Below are positions 20,040 to 31,099 of a stretch of 64,000 bases of DNA, piece after piece. Source of the stretch: Porodaedalea pini (taxonomy: Eukaryota; Basidiomycota; Agaricomycetes; Hymenochaetales; Hymenochaetaceae). Numbering within the stretch: position 1 is the first letter of the stretch; every line of letters starts with the position of its first letter. Position numbers and translations under genes: made by a program. The notes beneath the pieces are model-generated. The model was not told where the DNA came from, made no database searches, and worked only from the letters and a program-made list of their open reading frames with translations. Where the stretch lies: positions 1 to 64,000 of the forward strand of contig NBAY01000092.1 of the NCBI GenBank assembly GCA_002794775.1, written 5' to 3'.

Positions 20040-21355
20040 TCAAGGGTTCAAAATATGGGCACCAGACGCACCGAGTAAAGATTTTAAGATGTGAAAACAT
20101 TCCCGACGAACTGACCCAACATCCTGAACGAAGGATGCCAGCTTTCCTTTCCCAATGTCTCGGAGCCGCCACCTTTGCGCATATCCCGGAACACCAGAAA
20201 CTAGTCCATTAAACTGTGCTAACGCATCACTGATGGAAGGACGCTCCGTTGCTTCACGCTGCGTCATACTTTCAACGAGAGGAGTTAAGAACTTTGTATT
20301 CGTAAACTTCTGTCTGATAAATCAGCGGCAGGCCAACAAATAGAGAATAGTTCGTACCTCTGTAAAGTTTCGCTTGAAGACATTTCCGAGTATGAAAATA
20401 TCAACTGCAAACGGATCGTACATGTCGAAACCCGAGAGTTCAGGGACTTCTTGGTCTAGACCATCGCCCCCCCTTACCAACCGCGATTCTCCTTCCTTAA
20501 ATTGACTCGACAACCCGAAGTCCGTGAAGTAATATCTAACCGAATGAGCATCTCTTCGACGAATGGGATAGGCCGGCATGCCAGTCGCATCGAGATTCCA
20601 GACACTTGCATGGAAACCTTTGGGGAACATTCCCGCTGCGTCGAACATAATATTGCTATCTGAGCAATCTCTTCAAGGCTTGAAACGTCAGTTTAATATC
20701 AAGGCCACGGTAGATTGTAGTCTCTCACCTGTGCGCAACACCCAACCTATGCATAAATGCCAATCCCTGTCCGTGGTTCCTTATAGTGATGTTTGTGGAC
20801 AGATAGTCAAAAGACAAACCTCCAAAGCTTGTTTCATGAAGTCTAGTACTTCCTCAACGCTGAAAAAAGGGGGGTCGTTGAAAGGTCGAAGAAGTGGCAT
20901 AACGAGAAATTCGAGAGACGGCAGTGATTCGTCCCTAATGATCTGCAGGACAGGGATGCAATGGTTCGTCGGGTCTTCTACCTGAGCCCCAGATGAAAGA
21001 AAAGAGGCGATATTCGTCTCTGTTGAGTTCCGTTTGACAGCTTTGATGACGACTTGCGTCCCATCGGACAAGCGCTTGGCATCGATGAGCATGGGCAACT
21101 GTTCTTGAGCTTAGCAATTGTGACTTATCGGGTTATGCAGAGACGCACGGGGTTGTACAGCGAGTCTTCGCAGAGTAGGACCTTCTTGTCGGTATTCAAC
21201 CAAGAAGGAATCCACTCAGGTCGAAAACGTGGGCGTAGGAGATATCCGTGACGCTCGAGCATCTTCTGCCGATCTCTCCATACCATCTCACCGGGCGTAA
21301 GGTCGAACTTGATTTTGACATTTTCTTTCCGCCATGCAGGACTTTCATCAGACAT
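20040..21355 (-). CDS. Divergent protein kinase, 'RPGW' type (cluster 1)
   Basis: This kinase-like protein has its ATG at 21355. The N-terminal block LLRPRFRPEWIPSW is shared with the paralogues at 45.8 and 62.3 kb. The order is then VVIK (Lys of the VAIK motif, without a recognisable glycine-rich loop), an LVMPLLRPF hinge segment, GVAHR|DCSDSNIMF (catalytic loop, with an intron exactly between Arg and Asp), YYFTDFGLSSQF (DFG), QEVPELS in place of APE, and DPFAVDIFILGNVF (F-helix). Catalytic Lys, Asp, Asn and DFG are all present, so activity is plausible. The stop is read at 20040; if a last intron is used, as in the paralogues, the end would be near 19993. It is head-to-head with a TKL kinase, 155 bp away. 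Substrates are unknown. Confidence 0.8.
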
Positions 21356-21509
21356 CGAGTAAAGAGTAGGATGCAGAAAATTTGATGGGGATAGATGCAG
21401 AACAAGACGCAGGGCCAACATGAGATGTACAAGTTGATGGGATTTTGTTACCTAATGCAGTTTTATTGTTTCCAAGATTTGCAATATTTTCGTTGTTCTC
21501 TTTAGCACG
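21356..21509. promoter_or_regulatory. Shared divergent promoter, cluster 1
   Basis: Only 154 bp separate the start codons of the RPGW kinase (-) and the TKL1 kinase (+). The same head-to-head pair occurs in clusters 2 and 3, so a bidirectional promoter is likely. I saw no conserved motif by eye. Confidence 0.5.
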
Positions 21510-24500
21510 ATGTGGTTATTCTGGTCCCACGCGCACCTTGGCAACGGCGTCGGCGACTTTTGTCCTACGTTGTCCACGTTCGAACCTATAAGTCCCAGTG
21601 CAGGTGATAGCGTTGCTCTTACTTTTGACTTCCGAAGCCCGCAACCCCGGGTGTCTCTTCTGACTCCACACAAGTGTCTGAAATCTTCAAAGCCCTGGAT
21701 ACTAAATGCCGGCCTCAGAGCGTACTCAGGTATGTATTATCATCTGTAACCATTTTTGACATTTCCTTCCAGACAGACCAATATTGTTTTCTAAACATTT
21801 GTAGAATAAAAAAATGGTCAGAGGGCTCCAAAAACTTGATCTCACTCGTAGAGAGATAGAGTCGTCAGTCATGTTCGGCGGTGAAGATCCGACGGACAAG
21901 ATATGTGCCGATCTCAGACTCCAATACAATGAGTTAAGCCTTTTCTTTTCTCTTCCGGTCTCACGTTATTAACCTGTCGTGTGCCATTGTTATATAGGTC
22001 AAGGGCAGAAACAGAGCTCCTATGCAATTCACATAGAGGCAGCTTCTTGCGTAGAGCCCTGAGCCGACTGCCGTGCAAATCAGATGCGGATATGACTGAG
22101 AGAGTTATCCTATTAGGCAGGTTACAACGAATTGAAATGGGCTATAAGGTATGGGAGTTACTGTATCTACTATTTTCCAATAACTCACTAGTCCCTCGAA
22201 GAACTCATCAAAGGTCCGATTATCTTTCGAAGTAATCACTACGCTTGCTTTCATGAAGTCGCCACCAGTTCCGACCGACACATACCGCCATGTTGCATCC
22301 ACTAAATGGGCGCCGACCTTCAAATGTGAGTTGCTCTTGATGAATCATGTGATGACTCGAGATTCTAATTCACTACTTTGTAGTACTTCAGTTATCGGAT
22401 CCATCCGTCTGGAAAGTGTTAGGATATGTTGACAGCGATTTTCAGGCCTGGTGGAGGTCACGACAGAGTTTTGCTGAACTAAAAGACACAGGTCGATTCA
22501 TTAATTCCTTTCCAGACCATTGTTGAGCCTCTAATATCGCAATTCTAGTTGAACAAGAATGGAAGGATATGAAGGCTCTATGTGGAGGCATAGTATTTCT
22601 ACTTGAGTATGCGGTCTCCTCTGTGAGTTCCCATGTCACCTCTTTAATCAAATGTCAATTAATGCGACATACAGGAGCTATCTGGAACATCACTAGATCC
22701 CTACTTCAATGATCTTTCTTACAAATTTCGTCTGCTAGGGTGCAACCTTTTTCAGCTCATTGAGTATCCCGAGCACTTTGCTTCGGTCTCAGAGCTATTT
22801 GGATATTCTGCCCCGTAAGTATTTCAGGCGTGACAGCTGGTGCTGTACCATGACTCACGTGTACTGGCATAGTATTGTCCATGTCGCACTTAAATGCCTG
22901 GAAGAATTACGCGCTTCATTTGACGAAGAGCGACGATCAGGCATAAGTAACTTACATCTGGCAGCGAAGTTTTATAAGCGACAGGTCGTCTGCCTGATTC
23001 GCCTTATCGATGCACTGCTGGGGAAGAGCGAGGTTCGTCAATGCCTTCTCTCGATAAGACTGTGGTGCTGAAGGATTTTCAGGATCTTCTCCTTAAGGCA
23101 GACTCGTCACTCAAGGACTCGACCACCGAGTCGGGCTCCCTAAAGACAATAACTGGTCTCTCAATAACCAGCCTGCATGGCACCGAAGATATCGAATCGC
23201 AACGAGCAGCACTGTCTCTAAGTTCGTTAACAGCGTACAATCTCGAAGGTGTGATTGCAATTATGATCCCGTCCCCGCTTTCATCTCTGAGTGGTATGTG
23301 TAGCTCTTAAAGACCTTGGATTACAGGAAGTTCAGTTATCTGCTCATAAGGGGCGCCAGATCGGCTTTGGTTCTTTCTCAATTGTCTTTGAGAGGGTTAC
23401 ACCTGACGGAACACGCCGGGTAAGTGATCGCCTACCTGGCTGGGTTGGCTGACTTAAACTTCACTGCTTAGTTTGCCGTCAAGGAACCTACCGGAAAGGA
23501 TGGACTTGATCATGATGCAATATGGAATGTAAGTCTTCAGAATTACTCCTCCGGAAAACAGTATTTACGCAATTTCTGCATGGTGCAGAGAGTCGCAAGA
23601 GAAGCACAGATATGGAGACTCTTGAAGCACGAGAATATACATCCACTGCATGGGGTTTGCTTACTTCCCGATGACCTTCCTGCGCTTGTGATGGATCCCT
23701 GTCACTGGAATCTCAAAGAGTTTATCCAGATGTGCCCTGCGACTACCGAGAAGAAAAAGTTGGAGCTAGTAAGTTCCGGTTTGTGCAACAATATGCTAGT
23801 GTTGACACACTTGCAGCTTCGTGGGGTCGCTTGCGGACTTGCCCACAGTGCGTGTCATTGATCGGTGTCCCGTTGTTGGAGGAAGCTAACCAAGTCCTCT
23901 AGTACATTCGCAGAAAATTGCTCACGGAGATTTACGTGCCGTAAGTCCCAGAATAGCGTAGACATTCGAATGCTGACACTAGGAACTAATACAGAGCAAT
24001 GTCCTCGTGAAAGAAAATGATGCGAATTCCGCTCATAAAGCCGTACTGATCGACTTTGGTATCGCATACTTTGTGGATGGCGGATCTGACCCTGTGCTTT
24101 CAAGCCCTATGTTTGAAACAACCCTTGGGCAAGTGGGAAATCCCAATTGGCTTTCTCCTGAGCTCCTGAGAAAGGCAGGCTCCCGAGATAGGGGAGATGC
24201 TGCAAAACAGGACCGTGTGTGCATCTCGATTCCAGGTGACATTTACTCCTTCGGGTGTGTTTTTTTAGAAGTAAGTTCATATTTGGAGCGAAATGAGCGT
24301 ATTGATTGGATAAACTGTAGGTTATCTTTGAGCGGGATCCTCATCAGTCTTTCCATACTGAAGAGCAGAAGAAGGCGAAAAAACTTAGAGGACACTTGCC
24401 GGCGACGCTAGAAGAAACTAATGCAACTTACTTCCCCTTTCTTTGTTCTTTATGGAATCCTGATCCAAATTGCCGGCCCTCCGCAGTATCTGTCATACGC

Positions 24501-24536
24501 CAATTAGACGATTTCTTAGAAGAATTTACACCCTAG
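21510..24536 (+). CDS. TKL1-type protein kinase with helical N-terminal region (cluster 1)
   Basis: This is a gene of many short exons. The proposed start is the ATG at 21510, joined by an intron to VSEIFKALDTK near 21675. Exons at about 22000-23270 encode a charged helical N-terminal region with the landmark blocks FQAWWRSRQSF and EWKDMKALCGGIVFLLEY. Both recur in the cluster 2 and 3 paralogues. The kinase domain follows: IGFGSFSIVFERV (glycine-rich loop), FAVKEP (VAIK Lys), REAQIWRLLKHENIHPLHGVC, HSQKIAHGDLRA|SNVLV (HRD as HGD), LIDFGIAYF, NPNWLSPELL (APE) and PGDIYSFGCVFLE. The stop is TAG at 24534-24536. All catalytic residues are present, so it is probably an active Ser/Thr or dual-specificity kinase. 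The exact first exons are uncertain. Confidence 0.8.
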
Positions 24537-24955
24537 TTTACTCTTTCCATGGATTACTGAACATATTAACGAAGATCCCTATTTCTATATACTACTTCAC
24601 AGTCATTTCATGTATTTTGTCTGAAGAGTCGTTCAATGATGGTATGGAAGAGATTCTTGCCGTGAAAATGGTCGTGATTGAACCCTTGAACTTACAGGGT
24701 TTGAACCGCCGAGGAATGCTAAAATAACTCGTAGCTAGCTTGTAGAGCTATAGAGTTATCTATCTGTCTGCGAGCTCGGACTAAGATGTTTAAAACCGAT
24801 TTTCGATGAACTCAGAATTGGAGTATGTATTTCTTACATGCTTATCTATCATATTAATTCAATTCTTGAATCAGACAGTCCGTCTCATACAGACAAAGCA
24901 ATTAAAGCTTAGATAGGTATACCTCATATAAATGATACACAAGTAGCACGAGCAG
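24537..24955. other. Spacer between convergent kinase genes
   Basis: This 3' to 3' spacer lies between TKL1 and TKL2 of cluster 1. It is AT-rich and shows no gene. Confidence 0.5.
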
Positions 24956-26316
24956 TCATTCTAATAGACGCTCGATGGCTAGAAGGTGTTTAATGAGTTG
25001 ACTCGCGCCATGCCTCTTCACAGGATCCGCAAACCAGCAGACAAGCATCACATTCCAGCAGTTATCATCAACGAGGCAATTCTCGGGCTTCGGAGGATGT
25101 TTTCGCTCTAACAACTCCTTTTCGATGGCATACCCATCCCATGGGTTAGCGCTACGGAGCACCTTTCAGACATAGGCTAAGCTCGATCACCGTCTCAAAA
25201 CTTGCAAACAATTACCTCAAGAAATGTACAACTGAAGGACCAGATGTCCCCCGCAGTGGTAGGATGCGTGTAATCGATCATTGGCTTTTTCGTCCAGCTT
25301 GATACCTTAACATATTCCGGCGGGGTCCACGAGAAAGTGACGGGCGCTGACGTTCCGCCAGTAACCTGGATATCAGTCTCCACCTCCGCCAGTTTTGTAG
25401 AGCCAAAATCTGCAATACGAGCATTGTATCGCGTACCGTCAAGTATCTCTATGACAATGTTGCTCTATAAAATGGGGAAATCGTAAATAAGACGTTCTGT
25501 ATGAAGGGAGGAGGGCTTACGGCCTTTATATCACGATGAATGGCGGGAGGGTTAAACGAATGCACTGTAGGTACATTAATGTGGCTGAAAGACGAAGCAG
25601 GACATGCTACGGCGTACTGTGCTTCAATCCGGATGCGACATCCCGCATCTGCCGTATTGAGTGAAACTTTAAGGCATATATTTCGGATCGATATCGCAGA
25701 CACCTACTAGCTTAACCTTCCCTTTCAGACTGATCTTGTACTGAGATACAAACATACGCAGATTTCTCCCTTCATAATAAGGCATAATCAAGGCAGGAAA
25801 AGCTTCCATTTGTAAGGGACGGACAAATCCCAGGAGAGGAGCGATGTTCGGATGGTCTCCGAGAGCCCTCCAAATTCGGCATTCACGCTTAAAGTACTGG
25901 GATCGAAGAGGATTAGTGAGAAAGTCCAAGTTTATAATTGTGTACTTAACAGCTTACTTCGATGAGAAGTCTGAGTCGTTTTTTCGGATCGCTCGATTGT
26001 GCAGAATAGTCCGTGTTGACGATCTTGATAGCCACGTACCACTAGCATTTACAGCATAAGACTGGAAGTGCTCAAAAGAGACCCTGCGAAGGACCACCTA
26101 CCGTGACATTTCCTTCAGCAGTGTGCGTTCCCTTGAGAATTCCGGTTCGTCTTCCGCCTTTAATCGCACGAAGTCGAACGATACTCCTTTCGCTGAACTC
26201 CGGAACTCGCCACTCATTTAGTACTGCTCCAGACTATCATTATCTCTCAGTTATGCGCGTCTAAGGCTTGAGCACTCACATTGAGGAATATAAGTTCTAA
26301 TGTTGACCCTGTCCAT
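24956..26316 (-). CDS. TKL2-type protein kinase (cluster 1)
   Basis: This is a short TKL kinase gene in several exons. Exon 1 starts at the ATG at 26316 (MDRVNIRTYIPQ) and joins in phase to LLNEWRVPEFSERSIVRL. Kinase motifs in order are TGILKGTHTAEGNV (loop region), VAIKIVNTD (Lys), YFKRECRIWRALGDHPNIAPLLGF, PAIHRDIKA|SNIVI (HRD), ARIADFGSTKL (DFG), FSWTPPEYV (APE-type PPE) and AGDIWSFSCTFLE. The product ends after LLAIERLLE with its stop at 24956. The catalytic residues are complete. Paralogues lie at 50.1 and 57.2 kb. It converges on the TKL1 gene. Substrates are unknown. Confidence 0.8.
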
Positions 26317-27439
26317 TAGATTGTAGAGATGTCGGCAATGGAGTTGCAGAGGTTGAGTTAGTAAATTCGCATCGAACAAAGCGAGAGAAACGAGACTGCT
26401 TGTACGCAGTAGGTCGAGAAGTAGCTAAAGCCTGCCTTACTAAAAAGCACTTTGCTATAGCGAGATTGACTGTTGCTCAGGCATGTTATTGTGCAGTAGG
26501 CGCGCGCCTTTTGAACAGCTTGTTCTCTGAAAAGCGACCACGCGAACGATCGTCTTCGTACTTTCATGAATAGAATAGAGTCTGGGGCCTCTCCTGTTGA
26601 CGATTTGACTGTGGAGTCCGTGGATGAACGTGATTGCTTCTTCGAGAGAAATAAACAAAGACGAGAGCAACAGACCTGTCCGCGAGATGCAACGATAACT
26701 AGGGTTTTATCGCGGCAGTTGATCAACGCGTTCGACAACAAAGGGAACACTATTTGAGGCCACTGCGTGCCGGGTTGCCAAGCGGATTACAAGGGACCCA
26801 TGAGGACCACCAATATTACGTTCCCTTTGTCTTCAAATTACGTAGACCCACCTACCGTTACTTTACCTCTTGGTGCTCTTGTTATAATTATTGTCTCACA
26901 TTTTTGGTCTCAGCACTTTCCGGAGACCCTAGGCCTGCCTTTCGCTCGTACCTTTCACATCACCAACGGAAGCTTCCTGACAAGATATCATTTTCTATTT
27001 ACGTACACAAGGAGTGGGATCTACTACAAGACGTAAAGCCAAAAAAGGATGGTTCCAATTCGAAAGCAGTATGGAAATCTCTGCAAGGGCAACACGAGCC
27101 CAAGTAGAAGAGAGTCCAGGAAGAACTGGGACCAACAGAACAAAGCAAAAGATTATTGAAATAGACATATAAAGTTGCGAGTTGAGCTAGAGGAATTGGG
27201 TGATGGGGCGTGAAATAAACGCAGCGGAATTTGAGAATATGGTAGTGAAAAGGAGCAGGAGCACAAGAAGATAGACATACGATAACCAGCTTGAAATTGA
27301 TTCTGGATAATGAAGGGTGGAAGGTTCAGAACAAACAAATCTCACTAGACGCTCAAGATCGCGTGCAGACAAGCAGCCAACTGACTGTCAGCAAATGTAG
27401 TCACATCAGATATATATCAGAGGATAATAAGTAAGTCAG
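26317..27439. other. Spacer with unplaced frames
   Basis: A minus-strand segment near 26580-26650 reads EEAITFIHGLHSQIVNR, which is protein-like but too short to place. Plus-strand frames at 26754-27107 look coding in part (LGLPFARTFHITNG) without a known family. Around 27240-27320 there is patchy similarity to the 3' flank of the large gene near 32480-32540, supporting a duplicated and decayed origin. Confidence 0.35.
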
Positions 27440-27960
27440 AACGAGACGCACCTCTTTTCTACAAGCAGCCCAAGTACTCGACTTGCCAGCATCACCCTTT
27501 TCACATCTCCAACCCGGATCCCATTCTCCTCAACCGTGTGAGGCGTGAACACGTCTCTACATCACTGATGCGCACACACAGGCCCCTCGTTAGTTCCCTC
27601 GCTCTCGATGATGACTGTCCCGAACCGACTCGGGTCGGCACGAGTTAAGATGGGCATGCTCGTGTAAAGTTTCAGGGAGAGGTGGAAGTTGGAGCGGCAG
27701 GTCAGACGCATGTCAAGCGGTGGCCACCTCAAAGACGGCGAAGACCGTGATAGACATGCGCCTTCACTTTGATACGTACGGCAGGTAAGGTCGGATGACA
27801 CGTAGGGTCGCCTGACTTCTGGATTCTGCCGGGCAAGTATGGGGGAGGGAAGGACAATATATGCGACTCTCGGGATATGTCGCCCATTCGCGAGTACAAT
27901 ATTCCATATCTTGAGCAGATTAGTCAACAAGTTCAGAGAATGAATTCGAGAAAGACGTGC
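27440..27960 (-). pseudogene. Truncated, decayed copy of the 3' end of the large gene at 32.6-37.4 kb
   Basis: The minus strand keeps FGTVIIESEGTNEG at ~27580-27620, matching FGTVIIEIEGTNEG in the large gene. Upstream exons align around TYSRTGEAPQYLHTLSFPPSY and the RIKAET donor with many substitutions, several of them C-to-T or G-to-A. The N-terminal three quarters of the gene are missing. It cannot give a functional protein. Confidence 0.7.
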
Positions 27961-28774
27961 CTACGGTGAGGCAAGTCCCCCAAGTCATCTACCTGTCGTT
28001 CGCCTCTTCTTCGACTGCCATCTCTTATATGACATAATGGGATGATGCTTGCGCGCTTGAAATCCATGCGACTCGATACTCGGGACACACATGCACAGTG
28101 ATGGCACCTGTCCGAGAGGACAGCAGTGAGTTGGCTACCCGTTGAGCAACTTACATTCCTTTGTCATCGCTGATAGAGAAGTGCAAATCCCGCATTATTC
28201 AAAGCCTGATATCGTGACAGATCTGTATATGCATGTGTTTCAGGGTATGCCCTTCGGCTGAAAAGATTCGTTTGACGAGTGACTGACCATCCTCAGAACC
28301 ATCCTCTCCGAAAGACGCAGCTGACAGAGGAGAGTCGGTCGCTTTGATGCTATGTTCCTATGACAGAAGCCTCCACGGTGCAAGGCCTCTCTGTCGCTTG
28401 TCGAGTTCTGCTTCCTGGGCATGACTGAAGTTGTATGTACGTGTCAACTAGTGTTTGATAGTAAATGCCATTTTAGAACGGCTCTGAATCGCGAACGGTA
28501 AACCGCTTGTACTATTCAGGTAATTTACTCTCACGATAAAGAACTTTATTCTGATGAGTCAGCAGATGTACTGGTTTATTTTCAACAGACTCTTTGTTAG
28601 GTATTCATTGTGCTATCGTCTCACTCAGCTCTTGACTTATGTTCAATTGGTGGATGCCACGGGAATGTCGGGTGGTAAAATCGGGTTCGCTTAGCAAACT
28701 CTAGGAAGGGCTCTAGCAAAAGCATTAGTAGCTTTGTGCTATCCTCGGGAGACAAGCTGCAGGCGAAGGAAACC
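27961..28774. other. Spacer
   Basis: Between the truncated large-gene copy and the first APH copy I see no gene or repeat that I can support. Confidence 0.4.
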
Positions 28775-29740
28775 ATGCTAGACTCCCTTCTCCAGCTTCT
28801 TGAGGCAGCTGCTACTCGCTCAAGAGAACCCTTGTCAATTAAGGTGAGTTTTCCAGAGGACCTACTCTATCCGAGTTTGGTAACAAGAGCGTGAGCTTTA
28901 TAGGCCGAGCGAGGTGAGCTTGATGAGCGGACTGATGCCCAAATCGTCGAACTGCGCCGGACTGCACCAAAGCTTATGACGATCCTTGACTGGCCTGATA
29001 GTCTACAACTACCATTCCGAATGCTTGCTCCGAACATCATCTGCAAATCAGGATACGATGTTTGTGCATGGGAAGCACAGACGATGGAATTGGTCCGCAG
29101 TCAAACGACTATCCTGGTTCCCCGAGTGTTGCAATTCTTCTCTGTTGAAGATGATTATGATCTCATCATGGAATTCATCAGAGGGTATCTCCTTAGAGAC
29201 TGCTGGTCGGACCTTACCCTCTGACGGAAACTCATAATTGCTTGGGGACTCCGCGGTTACATTCGAACTCCTCAGATTGATGCCCAGGTTCCCGGCCCGT
29301 ACACAGAGGATCTAACCAAGCCCATACGGTGCTCCGGACCTTTGCTAGGTGAATACGACGCTGGTCCGTTCGCGTCCGTGGTAGAATTAGCCGCGTGGTA
29401 CAGTCTCGCACACCAGCACGCCATGCATCTGAATCTGCACCATCGACAGGCCCTTCCTTTCGACGACTTTGAGTCCCTCGTTCTCACTCGTGAAGATCTG
29501 GCAACGCGGAATCTTATAGCGGGAAGTTATGAGTCATCGACTGGGGCGCCTCGGGTGTCTATCCACGGTGGTTCGAGATGTGTGCGATGCTCACTTGTAG
29601 CCCGCCGCTGTCTTGGAAGTGGGCGAGCCGATTTGCTGCTGGATGGTATAGATCGCAGGAGATTGTTTTCTCTGTGGTGTATAACTCTCTTTCGGTGTTG
29701 GGCGGCACCGCCTTTCCCCAGACTAATACTTCAGTATAGG
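28775..29740 (+). pseudogene. APH-family phosphotransferase-like gene, copy 1, frameshifted
   Basis: The fold family is aminoglycoside phosphotransferase/choline kinase-like. The first exon (MLDSLLQLLEAAATRS, from 28775) splices to a long exon with WPDSLQLPFRML, FSVEDDYDLIMEFI, LRGYIRTPQIDAQVPGPY and GPFASVVELAAWYS. Three defects are seen against copy 2 (31.1-32.2 kb). A TGA at 29222-29224 is shared by both copies. The catalytic-loop HGDL is changed to REDL. A deletion of about 10 bp near 29515-29525 throws the DWG (metal-binding) segment out of frame. The gene is dead. Confidence 0.8.
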
Positions 29741-29949
29741 AGCTTGATCCAAAGGACAAAGGATGAGGGTAAGGGTTACATAAGCCCGAGGTGCTATAAG
29801 AAAAAGATGCCCTTTCCTGTGCACTTTGTTTGGTAACGAGATGAGTTCGAATTCGCTGACTACTATCATTACACGTTGCGCTGAAATAATCCTTGTCATT
29901 TCAGATCTCTCATCCAACCGATGCTGCTCCTTGTCATCTTTCTTCAATG

Positions 29950-30660
29950 GGGGGATGCGAAGGACATCAGATTGATCTTAGAAGCGACGTTAGAAGCAGG
30001 CTCCAGATAACGTATGTTTCATCCGTATTCGTGCCCGCTGTCACTTAATCGTGGGTTTCTTTCCATTGTAAGTTCAAGTGGGTTCAGGTGGTGATGGCTG
30101 TTCCACTCCACAATAAGCCAAAAATGTCGATTAAGCAAGTTCTCGAACTACAAAAGGGAAACACCAAGATCTTGGTTATTATCGACACCCATTCCATGGG
30201 TTCCAACGGCAACTTCATCTATTGCGGAGATCTTATGTATTGGAGGGGTGAGCTGCAGATTGCAACCACTCAGTGCTGTACATCTATGTACATGTATATC
30301 ATCTGTACCCTTTTGTTGTATCACTGATTTGCCTTCAGATATTGCAAAAACTATCTCCCAGTGGAGCTCCGGAAGGCTATGAAAAAGACCTGTCAGGCCT
30401 TATGGTCGTTGCTTGCGGTTCCGTTCTCATGGCTTCTAGCGCTTTCAGAGATCACAAAGGCCAGGTCACCGAGTGAGTCTGTTCTGCACAGCCCATTTCT
30501 TTATACTTAAACTAATCCGCCCGTGGTGAAGGATTTGACTATGCCATTGCCTTCGCAGCAGCAAGTTGAGTTCCTATCAACATTTATACTCCGTCTCATG
30601 AAAACCGCGGCCAAATGTTATAGTCGAGGCTTGAATGCTATTCAAGCATTCGTGACTAGC
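29950..30660 (+). pseudogene. Decayed member of an unclassified mushroom protein family
   Basis: Two exons read as protein: one through VVMAVPLHNKPKMSIKQVLELQ and ILVIIDTHSMGSNGNFIYCGD (30088-30250), and one through KDLSGLMVVACGSVLMASSAF (30345-30475). The next piece, FDYAIAFAAAS near 30536, runs into a stop, and the likely continuation is in another frame. The DTHS and VACG blocks recall a family repeated in agaricomycete genomes, but I cannot name it. It has no catalytic assignment. It sits between the two APH copies. Confidence 0.45.
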
Positions 30661-30954
30661 TTTAGCGGGGACCCTATGGCTGTTGATCACACCCCACCCG
30701 TCATAAATTCTCATAATAACCCTCACCTCTGGTCCTTCAACAACGAAGCCTTGGGGATTTCCTCTGCCTTGTTGTCGCTGTCCTTCAGAAGTCTAATGTC
30801 TAGACTGGATGAATTAATTATAGTGTTTTTGTCTGATCACCCACTCATATTTCAGATATCATCTCTTCAATCGCTGCATTTTATGATCGGGCTTTCCCAC
30901 TCAGTTTAAGTAGAATTGCCTAATAAAGATACATTAATCTACAAACTAGTATTT
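30661..30954. other. Spacer
   Basis: A 128-codon frame passes through here (30523-30909), but its right half resembles no family. Nothing else was seen. Confidence 0.35.
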
Positions 30955-31030
30955 CTGAGGTTCGGTTCGAACCCGAACCGAACCGCGCGGCTTCAACTTG
31001 TTTTGAACGCGGTTCGAACGCGAGGCCGCT
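30955..31030. repeat. GGTTCGAACC-rich palindromic cluster
   Basis: Overlapping copies of GGTTCGAAC and its complement form a self-complementary block (around GGTTCGGTTCGAACCCGAACC), followed by further variants to about 31025. It recalls sub-terminal repeats of DNA transposons, like the block at 6.4-6.9 kb, but no partner end was found. It is not a tRNA, because no cloverleaf fits. Confidence 0.5.
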
Positions 31031-31099
31031 GCCGCCACTGCACGGCCAGCTCGGACACGCGTGTATCTACTATAAGTAGCTTATAAACGCTTTCATAAA

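Noticed and set aside
30955..31030. GGTTCGAAC blocks read as the T-arm of a tRNA gene
   Set aside because: No cloverleaf with acceptor, D and anticodon arms fits. The motif is repeated and palindromic.
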